Below, piece after piece: positions 1-7,521 of a DNA stretch of 37,500 nt. The position numbers and the translations under genes were made by a program. The notes under the pieces were generated by a model, which was not told the DNA's origin, ran no database searches, and saw only the letters and a program-made list of their open reading frames with translations. Source of the stretch: Clostridiales bacterium. Its GTDB lineage: Bacteria > Bacillota > Clostridia > Christensenellales > Borkfalkiaceae. The stretch spans positions 1 to 37,500 of the forward strand of contig SVIF01000014.1 in assembly GCA_015069615.1 (NCBI GenBank), written 5' to 3'. Positions within the stretch are counted from its first letter, which is position 1, and the number at the start of each line of letters is the position of its first letter.

Positions 1-1
1 T

Positions 2-205
2 ATCGGTCCTACGGGTGCAACCGGCGCTGACGGGGCTATCGGTCCTACGGGCGCTACCGGGGCTACTGGTGCTGACGGGGCTATCGGTCCCACCGGTCCT
101 ACGGGTGCAACGGGCGCTGACGGGGCTATCGGCCCCACCGGTCCTACGGGCGCTACCGGGGCCACTGGTGCTGACGGGGCTATCGGTCCTACGGGTGCCA
201 CCGGG
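2..205 (+). repeat. Collagen-type Gly-X-Y tandem repeats
   Basis: Nine-base-periodic DNA encodes [12 protein letters not shown] and GPTGPT blocks. Larger 36- to 45-base modules recur, with 'ggggctatcggtcc' appearing several times. Such repeats expand and contract by slippage or recombination. The array continues beyond the left edge. Confidence 0.9.
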
Positions 206-610
206 CCTTCTGCTGTGGAAGGGCTTGCTTCCGCATATCTGACCAACACCACGGCGCAAACGCTAACCACGGCAGGCGAACGGGTGAACCTAACCCAAAC
301 GTTTGCGGAAAACGCATCCGTCGCGGATAACGCGGTTACCGTAACCGAAGGGGGCACGTATTTAGTGCAATTTGGCGTTATTGCCGATACCGCCACGGGC
401 GAAACGGTATCCCTATATATTAACGGTACGCAACAAACGAACGCAACGGCGGTTCTTCCCGCAGCGAATACCACCCAAAGTATTGCGGGGGTTTACACCC
501 TTGCTGCGGGTGATACCTTATACCTTGCTTTGGATGCTGACGGGGGAACTCTTTCCCTACCCGAGGGTAGCACGAACGCCTATTTAACCCTTACGCCCAT
601 CCACGCGTAA
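2..610 (+). CDS. Collagen-like surface/exosporium-type protein, 3' part (5' end outside window)
   Basis: The open frame enters from the left edge, so only the C-terminal part is visible. Residues 1 to about 68 are Gly-X-Y triplets, mostly GAT, GPT, GAD and GAI, the pattern of bacterial collagen-like proteins. About 130 residues follow that resemble the BclA/C1q-like C-terminal trimerisation domain: rich in Thr, Ala, Val and Asn with alternating beta-strand patterns ([27 protein letters not shown]) and ending in LTLTPIHA. Known proteins of this type form trimers on spore surfaces or cell envelopes. The yabP/yabQ genes elsewhere in the window fit a spore-forming lineage, but the location of this protein is inferred. 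No cell-wall anchor is seen. The stop is at 608-610, followed by a bidirectional terminator. Confidence 0.85.
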   Translation: MGPTGATGADGAIGPTGATGATGADGAIGPTGPTGATGADGAIGPTGPTGATGATGADGAIGPTGATGPSAVEGLASAYLTNTTAQTLTTAGERVNLTQTFAENASVADNAVTVTEGGTYLVQFGVIADTATGETVSLYINGTQQTNATAVLPAANTTQSIAGVYTLAAGDTLYLALDADGGTLSLPEGSTNAYLTLTPIHA

Positions 611-619
611 ACAAACACA

Positions 620-648
620 AAACCCCGCTAGAAGCGGGGTTTCCTTTT
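620..648. terminator. Bidirectional intrinsic terminator
   Basis: A 10-bp stem (aaaccccgct / agcggggttt) has a 3-nt loop and T-rich flanks on both strands. It lies between the convergent collagen-like gene and the GNAT gene, so it can serve both. Confidence 0.85.
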
Positions 649-1063
649 AAGTTAAGTTCTTTTTGTACACCGTTTCGGTGGTAGGGATAAAACCGAAGGC
701 TTGCATTTTGTTTTCTTCCCCACGAATTTGTAAGGCGGTTGCGCCGTAATATCTTGCGGCGTTTTCCACGTATGAAAGGATGGCCTTACCGTACCCTTTC
801 CCACGGAAATCGGGCATTAAATACAAATGCTCTAACGTGGCTACGCGGTTACCCAAAGCATAATCGTAACGCAAAGTAAAGGCGGAAAATCCCACGGGAA
901 AATCCCCTTCCTTCACGATGAAAAAGCGGACTTCTTCACTACGTACCGCGCGCATCAAAGTTTCGGTCATTCCGCCACCCGCTTTGCCCCGTTCGGCACT
1001 TTCGTATTGCAACAGTTTAGAAAGGGCGAAAACGTCCTCCTCACCAAAAGGGAAAATTTCCAT
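647..1063 (-). CDS. GNAT-family N-acetyltransferase
   Basis: 138 aa, the usual length of a single GNAT domain. The acetyl-CoA-binding motif A is visible: strand LEHLYLMPDFRG followed by RGKGYG at residues 87-92, then a helix (KAILSYVENAARYYGA) and strand ALQIRG. The C-terminal part (FGFIPTTETVYKKNL) matches the usual end of the fold. The acceptor substrate cannot be told from the sequence. The ATG overlaps the folA stop by one base (TAATG), so it is the last gene of the methyltransferase-HD-thyA-folA run. A link to folate or nucleotide metabolism rests on position alone. Confidence 0.85.
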   Translation of the reverse strand: MEIFPFGEEDVFALSKLLQYESAERGKAGGGMTETLMRAVRSEEVRFFIVKEGDFPVGFSAFTLRYDYALGNRVATLEHLYLMPDFRGKGYGKAILSYVENAARYYGATALQIRGEENKMQAFGFIPTTETVYKKNLT

Positions 1064-1566
1064 TAAAACTCCTTAACGTTTTGATTGCGATAGGTGGTAA
1101 AACGGAAGGTGATTCCGTTTTCTTCCATTTGCTCCCCTTCGCTTGCCAAAACGAAATCGGGGTGAGCATCCAAGTTTTCAAAGAAAACTTGCGCTTCCCC
1201 ATCCGCATCTACCTTGGTTACTAAAATTTCGCTGCAATAAGGAAGCATGGTGCGGTAAAACATTGCCCCGCCGATCACGAACACTTCTTCCTCCTTAGGA
1301 AGGGTTTTCAGCAAAGCGGAAAGTTCATCTAAACTTTGCACGATTTCGCAGTCTTCGCGCTTTTCCCCACCGGGGAACAACACGATATTTCTACGGTTTT
1401 TTAAAGGGTTCCCCCCGGGGAAGGATTTTAGGGTGTTACTGCCCATAATTACCGTGGCACCTAGGGTGGTTTTACGGAAGAACTGCATATCCCCCTTTAA
1501 CGAAAATAATAAATCGTTATTTTTTCCGATACCCCAAAATTTATCTACCGCTACAATTGCTTTCAT
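1063..1566 (-). CDS. folA: Dihydrofolate reductase
   Basis: 167 aa, typical for bacterial DHFR. It reduces dihydrofolate to tetrahydrofolate with NADPH in the cytoplasm and regenerates the cofactor oxidised by ThyA. Visible landmarks are the N-terminal strand MKAIVAVDKFWGIG, the catalytic acid D26 in SLKGDMQFF, the NADPH-binding segment VIMGSNTLKSFPGGNPL (about 39-55), and VFVIGGAMFYRTMLP (about 95-109) with the conserved Gly-Gly. Its ATG overlaps the thyA stop (TAATG), giving translational coupling with thymidylate synthase, a common pairing. Confidence 0.96.
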   Translation of the reverse strand: MKAIVAVDKFWGIGKNNDLLFSLKGDMQFFRKTTLGATVIMGSNTLKSFPGGNPLKNRRNIVLFPGGEKREDCEIVQSLDELSALLKTLPKEEEVFVIGGAMFYRTMLPYCSEILVTKVDADGEAQVFFENLDAHPDFVLASEGEQMEENGITFRFTTYRNQNVKEF

Positions 1567-2396
1567 TATACTGCTACCTCAAACTTTACTTTTTCGGGAT
1601 TGTATTCGTAATTTTCCAGTTCAAAATCATCCACCGTAAAATCGTAAAAATCCTTCACTTCGCGCTTAATGATAAGCTTAGGCGCGGGATACTGTTTGCG
1701 TTCCATTACTTCTTCTAACACGGGAATATGGCGGTCATACACGTGCGCGTCCGAAATCACGTGCACTAGTTCCCCCACTTGTAAACCCGAAACCATAGCG
1801 AACATGTGCATTAAAACCGCGTACTGCATTACGTTCCAGTTATTCGCCACCGCCATATCGTTACTACGCTGGTTCAAAATGCCGTTTAGCACGTTACCGC
1901 TTACGTTAAACGTCATAGAATACGCGCAAGGGTAAAGGTTCATTTCGTGCAAATCGTCAAAGTTATAAATGTTGGTCATAATGCGGCGAGAAGAAGGATT
2001 GTTTTTCAAATCAAACAGCACGCGGTCTACTTGGTCAAATTCCCCTTCCTTATACTTCGCCTTTTTGCCCAGTTGATAGCCGTAGGCTTTGCCAATGCTA
2101 CCCGTTTCGTCCGCCCAACTATCCCAAATGTGCGAATTTAAATCGTTTACGTTGTTGGACTTTTTTTGCCAAATCCAAAGAAGTTCGTCCACCGCGGCGC
2201 GGAAATTGATTTTTCGAACGGTTAAAATGGGGAATTCTTCTGCCAAATTATAGCGGTTTACCACCCCGAATTTTTTTACGGTGTGCGCGGGCGTGCCGTC
2301 CAACCACTTGGGGCGTACGGGCATATCCTTATCCGAAAAGCCGTTCGCTATAATATCTTTGCAATTTTCAATAAAAATTACGTCTGCCTTACTCAT
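1566..2396 (-). CDS. thyA: Thymidylate synthase
   Basis: 276 aa from the chosen start. It converts dUMP and methylene-tetrahydrofolate to dTMP and dihydrofolate. Seen: the phosphate-binding Arg pair in SSRRIM (137-138), the nucleophile C157 in YPCAYS, QRSND (176-180), N188 in NNWNVMQY, and H218/Y220 in SDAHVYDRH. The PCAYS and NNWNVMQY forms differ from the E. coli PPCH and LPFN sequences; from memory they match a clostridial ThyA subfamily. An upstream ATG at 2417 is in frame, but the ATG at 2396 has a strong site (AAGGGGGGAACACC) and slightly overlaps the HD gene end, so 2396 is preferred. Coupled to folA downstream. Confidence 0.95.
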   Translation of the reverse strand: MSKADVIFIENCKDIIANGFSDKDMPVRPKWLDGTPAHTVKKFGVVNRYNLAEEFPILTVRKINFRAAVDELLWIWQKKSNNVNDLNSHIWDSWADETGSIGKAYGYQLGKKAKYKEGEFDQVDRVLFDLKNNPSSRRIMTNIYNFDDLHEMNLYPCAYSMTFNVSGNVLNGILNQRSNDMAVANNWNVMQYAVLMHMFAMVSGLQVGELVHVISDAHVYDRHIPVLEEVMERKQYPAPKLIIKREVKDFYDFTVDDFELENYEYNPEKVKFEVAV

Positions 2397-2961
2397 GGTG
2401 TTCCCCCCTTTTTTCATCTAAATAGGTTGCCAGTAAATCCGCGGCGTGCAACAGTACCGCAAGCGGATATTTTTCGTATGCGGTGGAAGCGGAAAAACTG
2501 CCCCCCTTTACGCGCGTATCAAATCCCCCCATATGCCAGTTAATCGCCATCGCCTCTTCCGCGGTTAAGCGCATATAGTTTTGCACGATAAATACAGATT
2601 TTTCCCCGTGTCCGTAGGGAAATTTTTCGTCAACGGCGTAGTAGGGCTTTTTTACCCATTCCCCGTTTTCCTTTACGTTGCGCATTTCGGTTTTATAGGT
2701 GTTTGCCTTGCATACGTCGTGCAACAGCCCGCAGATTGCCAGAGTTTCCATAGAATAAGGCGCGTTTTCCGCCTTTGCCATAGCAGTTAAGCGCTGAAAC
2801 ACGTTATAACTGTGTTCGCACAGCCCACCTTCGGTGGCCAAATGGAATTTTGTGGATGCAGGGGCGGTGAAAAAGTCGCTTTCTTCTAAATATGCAATTA
2901 AATTTTCTACCCCTTCGCGCTTCACGTTTTCACGCAAAGCGGAAATAAAGCGTTCTTTCAT
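2389..2961 (-). CDS. HD-domain metal-dependent phosphohydrolase
   Basis: 190 aa. The HD-superfamily ligands are visible: H50 in LCEHSYNVF, H81-D82 in LLHDVCK, further His in YGHGEK (118) and NWHMGG (143), and D175 in LLHAADLLATY. Proteins of this type hydrolyse phosphate esters, often of nucleotides; the substrate is not determinable here. Position directly upstream of thyA and folA suggests a nucleotide-related role (inference). A strong site (AAAAGGAGGAATAAAAA) precedes the ATG and lies in the last codons of the upstream methyltransferase gene; the gap between the two genes is 3 bases. Confidence 0.88.
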   Translation of the reverse strand: MKERFISALRENVKREGVENLIAYLEESDFFTAPASTKFHLATEGGLCEHSYNVFQRLTAMAKAENAPYSMETLAICGLLHDVCKANTYKTEMRNVKENGEWVKKPYYAVDEKFPYGHGEKSVFIVQNYMRLTAEEAMAINWHMGGFDTRVKGGSFSASTAYEKYPLAVLLHAADLLATYLDEKRGEHHE

Positions 2962-2964
2962 TTT

Positions 2965-4128
2965 TTATTCCTCCTTTTGCCCTTCGCGTGGGCGTTTGGG
3001 CGGTGGGTTTCCGGGCATTTGATGGAATACGCATTCCAAATTCCCGTTAAAAAGTTTGCGTTTTTTAGCAGATTTTCTACCAAAATCCCGTTCAAAATCC
3101 GCGTACGAAGTTAGGGTATACGCGCTCCAGTCAGGAAGAGAAGAAAACATTTTGCCGTAATCGCGCATCAAGGTGGAAATTTCCGCGTCCTTAAGTAGCC
3201 GTTCGCCGTAAGGCGGATTGGTTACGATTACGCCGTATCTTGTGCGCGAAGAAAATTCGCGCATATCCCGCGTTTGCAAATGAATGGCGTTTGCTACCCC
3301 CGCAGCTTTCGCATGGGCGCGCGCAAGCGCGATTTGGGCGGGGTTAATATCGTACCCTTGCACGCAAATTTCCCTATCTTTCTTGATTTCGCTTTCCGCT
3401 TTTTCTTTTAAAAGTGCGAACGGGCGGGCGTATTCTTCCCCCCAAGAAAGGAAATCAAAAGTTCTAAAATACCCGGCGGGTACGTTTTTCGCAATCAGGG
3501 CGGCCTCTATGGGGATAGTTCCGCTGCCGCAAAAGGGGTCTACCAACGTTTTATCCGGATTCCAAACCGAAAGGGAAAGCATTGCGGATGCCAAGGTTTC
3601 CTTTAAGGGGGCTTCCCCCACTAGCGTACGATAACCGCGGCGATGTAAACCTTCCCCACTGGTGTTTAGGCACAGCATCCCTTCGTTTTTATATAAGAAA
3701 AATTCAATATCGTACCGCGCGCCCGTTTCGGGAAGAACCTTTTTCCCCGTTTTTTCCATAAGTCGCGCGCAAATGGCTTTTTTGATGATTTTTTGGCAAG
3801 CAGAATACGCAAACAGCGCGCTTTTTACCGCTTTTCCGCTTACGGGCATTTGGGCGTTCCATGGAATATAGTCTTCCACGGGGATTGCTTTTACCCCGTC
3901 AAAAAGTTCGTCAAACGTGGTGGCGGTAAAGTTGCCAAGCACGATAAACACCTTGTTTGCGGTGCGTAAATATAAATTAAGTAGCGCAATATCTTGCACG
4001 CGCGCGGGGAATACGATTTTACCGTTTTCCGCTTTTACGTCTAAAAAGCCAAGGCGCATTAGTTCACGCATCGTAATCGCTTCTATCCCAAACGCGCAAG
4101 TAACGCATAAAGTAACCGTTTGTTTCAT
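2965..4128 (-). CDS. ypsC: THUMP-domain RNA methyltransferase (YpsC/RlmL-N family)
   Basis: 387 aa. The N-terminal part (about 1-160) has the THUMP-type RNA-binding arrangement of this family, starting TLCVTCAFGIEAI. The C-terminal Rossmann fold has the SAM motif DPFCGSGT (197-204), acidic strand GYDINP (258-263) and catalytic NPPYGER (304-310), the signature of N2-guanine and N6-adenine methyltransferases. The probable role is SAM-dependent base methylation of 23S rRNA. The frame is open upstream to 4275, but family members start at this Met (M-K-Q-T-V-T-L). A consensus promoter ends 7 bases before this ATG, so the mRNA may be leaderless. It is the first gene of the HD-thyA-folA-GNAT run. 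Confidence 0.92.
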   Translation of the reverse strand: MKQTVTLCVTCAFGIEAITMRELMRLGFLDVKAENGKIVFPARVQDIALLNLYLRTANKVFIVLGNFTATTFDELFDGVKAIPVEDYIPWNAQMPVSGKAVKSALFAYSACQKIIKKAICARLMEKTGKKVLPETGARYDIEFFLYKNEGMLCLNTSGEGLHRRGYRTLVGEAPLKETLASAMLSLSVWNPDKTLVDPFCGSGTIPIEAALIAKNVPAGYFRTFDFLSWGEEYARPFALLKEKAESEIKKDREICVQGYDINPAQIALARAHAKAAGVANAIHLQTRDMREFSSRTRYGVIVTNPPYGERLLKDAEISTLMRDYGKMFSSLPDWSAYTLTSYADFERDFGRKSAKKRKLFNGNLECVFHQMPGNPPPKRPREGQKEE

Positions 4129-4135
4129 ACCTACT

Positions 4136-4164
4136 ATTATACTGTATTTCCTCGCGTTTGGCAA
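4136..4164 (-). promoter_or_regulatory. SigA promoter of the methyltransferase-thyA-folA run
   Basis: On the minus strand, TTGCCA (4159-4164), 17-bp spacer, TATAAT (4136-4141). Only 7 bases separate the -10 box from the ATG at 4128, which puts the expected transcription start at or next to the start codon. Confidence 0.8.
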
Positions 4165-4236
4165 GTGCGTTTTGGAAACTAAATGAAAACTTTTTATCAC
4201 TTGCAAAAAATTTTTTATTTTTTTTGAAAAAAACAG

Positions 4237-4265
4237 TTGACAAGCCCCTTTTCTTTTGGTATAAT
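4237..4265 (+). promoter_or_regulatory. Consensus SigA promoter of perR-rbr
   Basis: TTGACA (4237-4242), 17-bp spacer, TATAAT (4260-4265): a perfect match to consensus. The expected start is near 4272, immediately before the palindromic operator. Confidence 0.9.
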
Positions 4266-4278
4266 CAATTTGCAAAAG

Positions 4279-4293
4279 CGATAATGATTATCA
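4279..4293 (+). promoter_or_regulatory. Fur/PerR-type operator (7-1-7 palindrome)
   Basis: CGATAAT-G-ATTATCA matches the Bacillus Fur-box core TGATAATNATTATCA at 14 of 15 positions. It lies over about +8 to +22 of the transcript, so a bound repressor would block initiation or escape. This implies autoregulation of the regulator and control of rubrerythrin. Confidence 0.88.
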
Positions 4294-4324
4294 ATTTTGA
4301 GAAAGTCAAGGGGGTTCGGAAAAC

Positions 4325-4684
4325 ATGAAAAACTTTTCCAAACAACGGCAAGTGGTGCTGGAAACCTTGATAGCAAATCCCGTACATCCCACGGCCGAAG
4401 AACTGCACGCTTTGGTACAAGCAAAACTGCCCGGCATTGGCATAGCCACGGTGTACCGTAATTTGCGCGCCCTTGCCGAAGCAGGTGTGATTTTACGGCT
4501 GGATGGTGCAGATACCGAACGCTACGACGGCAACCCCAAGGACCACGCGCATTTTTATTGTGAAACTTGTAAGCGCGTAACGGATATTTCCCTGCCTACG
4601 GCCTGCATCACCGCACTAAAAAAAGTACAAAACAGTCCCTTTCAGCTAACCTTCAAAGGCATTTGCGGTAGCTGTGAAAAATAA
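4325..4684 (+). CDS. perR: Fur-family peroxide regulator, PerR type
   Basis: 119 aa. A winged-helix DNA-binding domain (about 1-60, with ATVYRNLRALAEAGVI as recognition region) precedes a metal-binding dimerisation domain. All five ligands of the Bacillus PerR regulatory metal site have counterparts: H21, D68, H74, H76 and D87. D68 takes the place of the Asp that separates PerR from Fur, which has Glu there. C79/C82 and C114/C117 form the structural zinc site. In the known mechanism, oxidation of the site His by Fe-catalysed H2O2 chemistry releases DNA. It lies 43 bases upstream of reverse rubrerythrin with no promoter between, so they form one operon under the operator at 4279-4293. AAGGGGG precedes the ATG. 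Confidence 0.9.
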   Translation: MKNFSKQRQVVLETLIANPVHPTAEELHALVQAKLPGIGIATVYRNLRALAEAGVILRLDGADTERYDGNPKDHAHFYCETCKRVTDISLPTACITALKKVQNSPFQLTFKGICGSCEK

Positions 4685-4727
4685 AAAGAAAATTTAAAAG
4701 CGCAATAGCGCGAAAGGAGAAAAGATT

Positions 4728-5273
4728 ATGAAAAAGTTTGTTTGCCCCATTTGCGGATACGTTCACGAAGGAGACGTTCCCCCCGAAGCATGCCCCGTTT
4801 GCCGCGCGAAAGGTTCTACCTTTAAGGAAATGGCAGGCGAAAAAGTTTGGGCCGCTGAACACGTTGTTGGCGTTGCACAAGGCGTACGCGAAGACATCAT
4901 TAAAGATTTACGCATGAATTTTGAAGGGGAATGCACCGAAGTTGGTATGTACCTTGCTATGGCGCGCGTTGCTCACCGCGAAGGTTACCCCGAAATTGGT
5001 TTATACTGGGAAAAAGCGGCATGGGAAGAAGCGGAACACGCTGCAAAATTCGCTGAACTTTTGGGCGAAGTAGTTACCGATTCCACCAAACGCAATTTGG
5101 AAATGCGCGTGGATGCAGAAAACGGCGCAACCGCAGGTAAATTTGATTTAGCAAAACGTGCAAAAGAACTTGGCCTTGACGCAATTCACGACACCGTACA
5201 CGAAATGGCACGCGACGAAGCACGCCACGGCAAGGCTTTTGAAGGCTTGCTTGCAAGATATTTCAATAAATAA
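4728..5273 (+). CDS. rbr: Reverse rubrerythrin (peroxide reductase)
   Basis: 181 aa. The domain order is reversed relative to classical rubrerythrin: a rubredoxin-like zinc/iron site comes first (C6, C9, C22, C25 in CPIC and CPVC), followed by a four-helix ferritin-like diiron domain with [22 protein letters not shown] and [13 protein letters not shown] supplying Glu and His ligands. Homologues in Clostridium acetobutylicum reduce H2O2 (and O2) with electrons from NADH via rubredoxin oxidoreductase and are repressed by PerR. The adjoining PerR-type gene supports the same role in an oxygen-sensitive cytoplasm. AAAGGAG lies 7 bases before the ATG. Confidence 0.95.
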   Translation: MKKFVCPICGYVHEGDVPPEACPVCRAKGSTFKEMAGEKVWAAEHVVGVAQGVREDIIKDLRMNFEGECTEVGMYLAMARVAHREGYPEIGLYWEKAAWEEAEHAAKFAELLGEVVTDSTKRNLEMRVDAENGATAGKFDLAKRAKELGLDAIHDTVHEMARDEARHGKAFEGLLARYFNK

Positions 5274-5315
5274 TCCATAAATAAATACTCTTTTCCTTAA
5301 AAAATATACGATTTA

Positions 5316-5342
5316 GCGCCCGTTCGTTTGACGAACGGGCGC
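5316..5342. promoter_or_regulatory. 12-bp perfect hairpin palindrome overlapping the typA -35 box
   Basis: GCGCCCGTTCGT, loop TTG, ACGAACGGGCGC. It follows rubrerythrin and could act as its terminator, but the T tract is poor (ATTTCGCT). The candidate -35 box TTGACG of typA sits at the loop. Confidence 0.7.
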
Positions 5343-5357
5343 ATTTCGCTGTATAAT
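5328..5357 (+). promoter_or_regulatory. typA promoter with palindromic -10 region
   Basis: TTGACG (5328-5333), 18-bp spacer, TATAAT (5352-5357). The -10 box lies inside a perfect 9-1-9 palindrome (CGCTGTATA, A, TATACAGCG) at 5347-5365, a layout expected of a repressor site. Confidence 0.75.
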
Positions 5358-5383
5358 ATACAGCGGACATAAGGAGAAAGAAT

Positions 5384-7204
5384 ATGATTTCGGAAAGAAA
5401 AGACGTAAGAAACATTGCTATTATCGCGCACGTTGACCACGGCAAAACCACTATGGTTGACCAACTGCTGAAAGAAGCGGGAACCTTCCGTCAAAACGAA
5501 CAAGTTGCAGACCGCGTAATGGATAGCGGAGATATTGAACGCGAACGCGGCATTACCATTTTGGCAAAGAACACCGCGGTAGAATACAAAGGGGTTAAAA
5601 TTAACATTATCGATACCCCCGGCCACGCAGATTTCGGGGGCGAAGTAGAACGCATTTTATCCATGGTAGACGGGGTTTTGTTACTCGTTGACGCAGTGGA
5701 AGGCTGTATGCCCCAAACCCGTTACGTACTAAAAAAGGCCCTTGGTTTGAACAAAAAAGCCATTGTTGTGGTAAACAAGGTAGATAAGGGTTGTGATACG
5801 GACGCGATTAACGACCAAATTTTAGGATTGTTCTTTGACCTTGGCGCAAACGACGATCAAATTGACTTTAAAACGGTTTACGCATCTGCAAAGCAAGGTT
5901 GGGCAAACTACGATTTAACGCCTACGGATAATATGAACGCTATTTTTGAAACCATTTTATCCGAAATCCCCGCGCCCAAGGGGGATATGGAAGCGCCCTT
6001 GCAAGCCATTATTTGTAACGTGGAATACGACGAATACGTGGGTAGAATTGGCATCGGCAAAGTAGTTCGCGGTAAAATTTACGACGGGCAACCCGTCGTA
6101 TTATGCCACGACGACGTAACCTATCCCGTAAGCCGTATCAACAAACTGTACCAGTTTGAAGGGTTAAAGAGAAAGGAAGTAACCGAAGGGGGCGTTGGGG
6201 ATATCGTTGCAATCAGCGGTATTGAAAACATCAACATTGGGGAAACCATTTGCGCGCACGACTGCGTGGATCCCCTGCCTTTTGTAAAAATTGACGAACC
6301 CACCATGAGCATGCTGTTCATGGTAAACGATAGCCCCTTTGCGGGAAAGGAAGGAAAATTCGTAACCAGCCGCCACCTTCGCGCAAGGCTTTTCAAGGAA
6401 ATTGAAACCAACGTTTCTATGAAAGTGGAAGAAACCGAACGCGCGGAATGCTTTAAGGTATACGGACGGGGGGAATTGCACCTTTCCATTTTAATTGAAA
6501 ACATGCGCCGTGAAGGGTTTGAATTCCAGGTTTCCCGCCCCAAGGTCATTTTCAAAGAAGTGAACGGGCATACCTACGAACCCGTGGAATATTTAACGGT
6601 GGACGTTCCGGACGAACACGTGGGCGCGGTTATGAATAAACTGGGCGCAAGAAAGGGCGAACTTATCACCATGACGCCCGACGGCCGTGGGGGTACGCGT
6701 TTGGAATTTGACATCCCCGCGCGTTGCTTAATCGGTTACCGCAGCGAAATGCTGACGGACACCAAGGGCTTTGGCGTTATGAACCACGTGTTTAAGGACT
6801 ACGAACCGTACAAAGGAGACATCCCCACCCGTACGCGCGGTTCGGTTGTTGTGTTTGAGGACGGCACTACCACCACCTACGGCTTATACAACGCGCAAGA
6901 ACGCAGCACCTTGTTCCTTGGTGCAGGCAACAAGGTATACGCGGGGCAAATCGTGGGCGAAAACAGCCGCGACGACGATTTGGTGGTAAACGTTTGTAAG
7001 GAAAAGCACTTAACCAATACTAGAAGTTCTTCTTCGGACGAAGCGCTTAGACTAATCCCCCCCACCCTTCTTTCCTTAGAACAATGCTTAGAATTTATCG
7101 CGGACGACGAACTGGTGGAAATTACCCCCAAAAATATCCGCTTAAGAAAGCGCATTTTAAGCAAAGAACAACGCATGAAACTTGCCGCAAAACTGAAAGG
7201 CTAA
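5384..7204 (+). CDS. typA: GTP-binding ribosome factor TypA/BipA
   Basis: 606 aa, full length for the family. A translational GTPase that binds the ribosome like EF-G and supports large-subunit assembly and stress adaptation. Seen: the P-loop AHVDHGKTT (15-23), switch [20 protein letters not shown] (G3) and NKVD (G4) in the first 200 residues, then the beta-barrel domain II ([13 protein letters not shown]), EF-G-like domains III and V, and the BipA-specific C-terminal domain (about 480-606). AAGGAG lies 7 bases before the ATG. It has its own promoter and terminator, so it is probably monocistronic. Confidence 0.97.
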   Translation: MISERKDVRNIAIIAHVDHGKTTMVDQLLKEAGTFRQNEQVADRVMDSGDIERERGITILAKNTAVEYKGVKINIIDTPGHADFGGEVERILSMVDGVLLLVDAVEGCMPQTRYVLKKALGLNKKAIVVVNKVDKGCDTDAINDQILGLFFDLGANDDQIDFKTVYASAKQGWANYDLTPTDNMNAIFETILSEIPAPKGDMEAPLQAIICNVEYDEYVGRIGIGKVVRGKIYDGQPVVLCHDDVTYPVSRINKLYQFEGLKRKEVTEGGVGDIVAISGIENINIGETICAHDCVDPLPFVKIDEPTMSMLFMVNDSPFAGKEGKFVTSRHLRARLFKEIETNVSMKVEETERAECFKVYGRGELHLSILIENMRREGFEFQVSRPKVIFKEVNGHTYEPVEYLTVDVPDEHVGAVMNKLGARKGELITMTPDGRGGTRLEFDIPARCLIGYRSEMLTDTKGFGVMNHVFKDYEPYKGDIPTRTRGSVVVFEDGTTTTYGLYNAQERSTLFLGAGNKVYAGQIVGENSRDDDLVVNVCKEKHLTNTRSSSSDEALRLIPPTLLSLEQCLEFIADDELVEITPKNIRLRKRILSKEQRMKLAAKLKG

Positions 7205-7220
7205 AATAAGTGAAAATCAA

Positions 7221-7250
7221 AAGCCACGCTCAACCGAGCGTGGCTTTTTT
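7221..7250. terminator. Intrinsic terminator after typA
   Basis: An 11-bp stem (aagccacgctc / gagcgtggctt) has a 4-nt loop and is followed by TTTTTT. The A-rich left flank allows it to serve the convergent GIY-YIG gene as well. Confidence 0.9.
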
Positions 7251-7254
7251 CGTT

Positions 7255-7521
7255 TTAGATAACAGAACTGATCAGCGCTAATTTTTGTTCTCTAGTTAAC
7301 TTTTTAATCGCGATTTCCCGTTTTAGGGCGGTGGATTTATCTATCGCCGTTTCAGTGTACACGATTTTTACGGGTAAACGGCTGCGCGTATATTTTGCGC
7401 CCTTCCCCGCGTTATGCGCTTTTTCACGCGCTTCCGCGCATTTTGCAATACCGCAATACAGCGTTCCGTCCGCGCAAGCGAGCAAATATACTTGATATTC
7501 CTTGCTTACAGTTCGTTCCAA
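7255..7521 (-). CDS. GIY-YIG domain protein (UPF0213/YazA-like)
   Basis: About 88 aa from a TTG at 7521. The GIY-YIG fold is visible: VYLLACADG (GIY position), LYCGIAK (YIG position, 21-27), the conserved Arg in AEAREKAHN (R32), then HNAGKGAKYTRSRLP, which is characteristic of the small UPF0213 proteins. Their role is unproven; related modules are nucleases. The TTG has GGGGTG 5 bases upstream and overlaps the permease stop by 16 bases. An in-frame ATG at 7605 would add 28 residues (MGRRRGRG...) buried in the permease gene and unlike the family, so the shorter form is preferred. Confidence 0.8.
   Translation of the reverse strand: MERTVSKEYQVYLLACADGTLYCGIAKCAEAREKAHNAGKGAKYTRSRLPVKIVYTETAIDKSTALKREIAIKKLTREQKLALISSVI

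Noticed and set aside
4129-4275. 49-residue N-terminal extension of the RNA methyltransferase
   Set aside because: It would cover the consensus promoter and has no similarity to the THUMP family start.
4696-4715. GCGC-AATA-GCGC inverted repeat between perR and rbr, considered as an attenuator
   Set aside because: A 4-bp stem without a T tract is too weak; the ribosome site follows directly.
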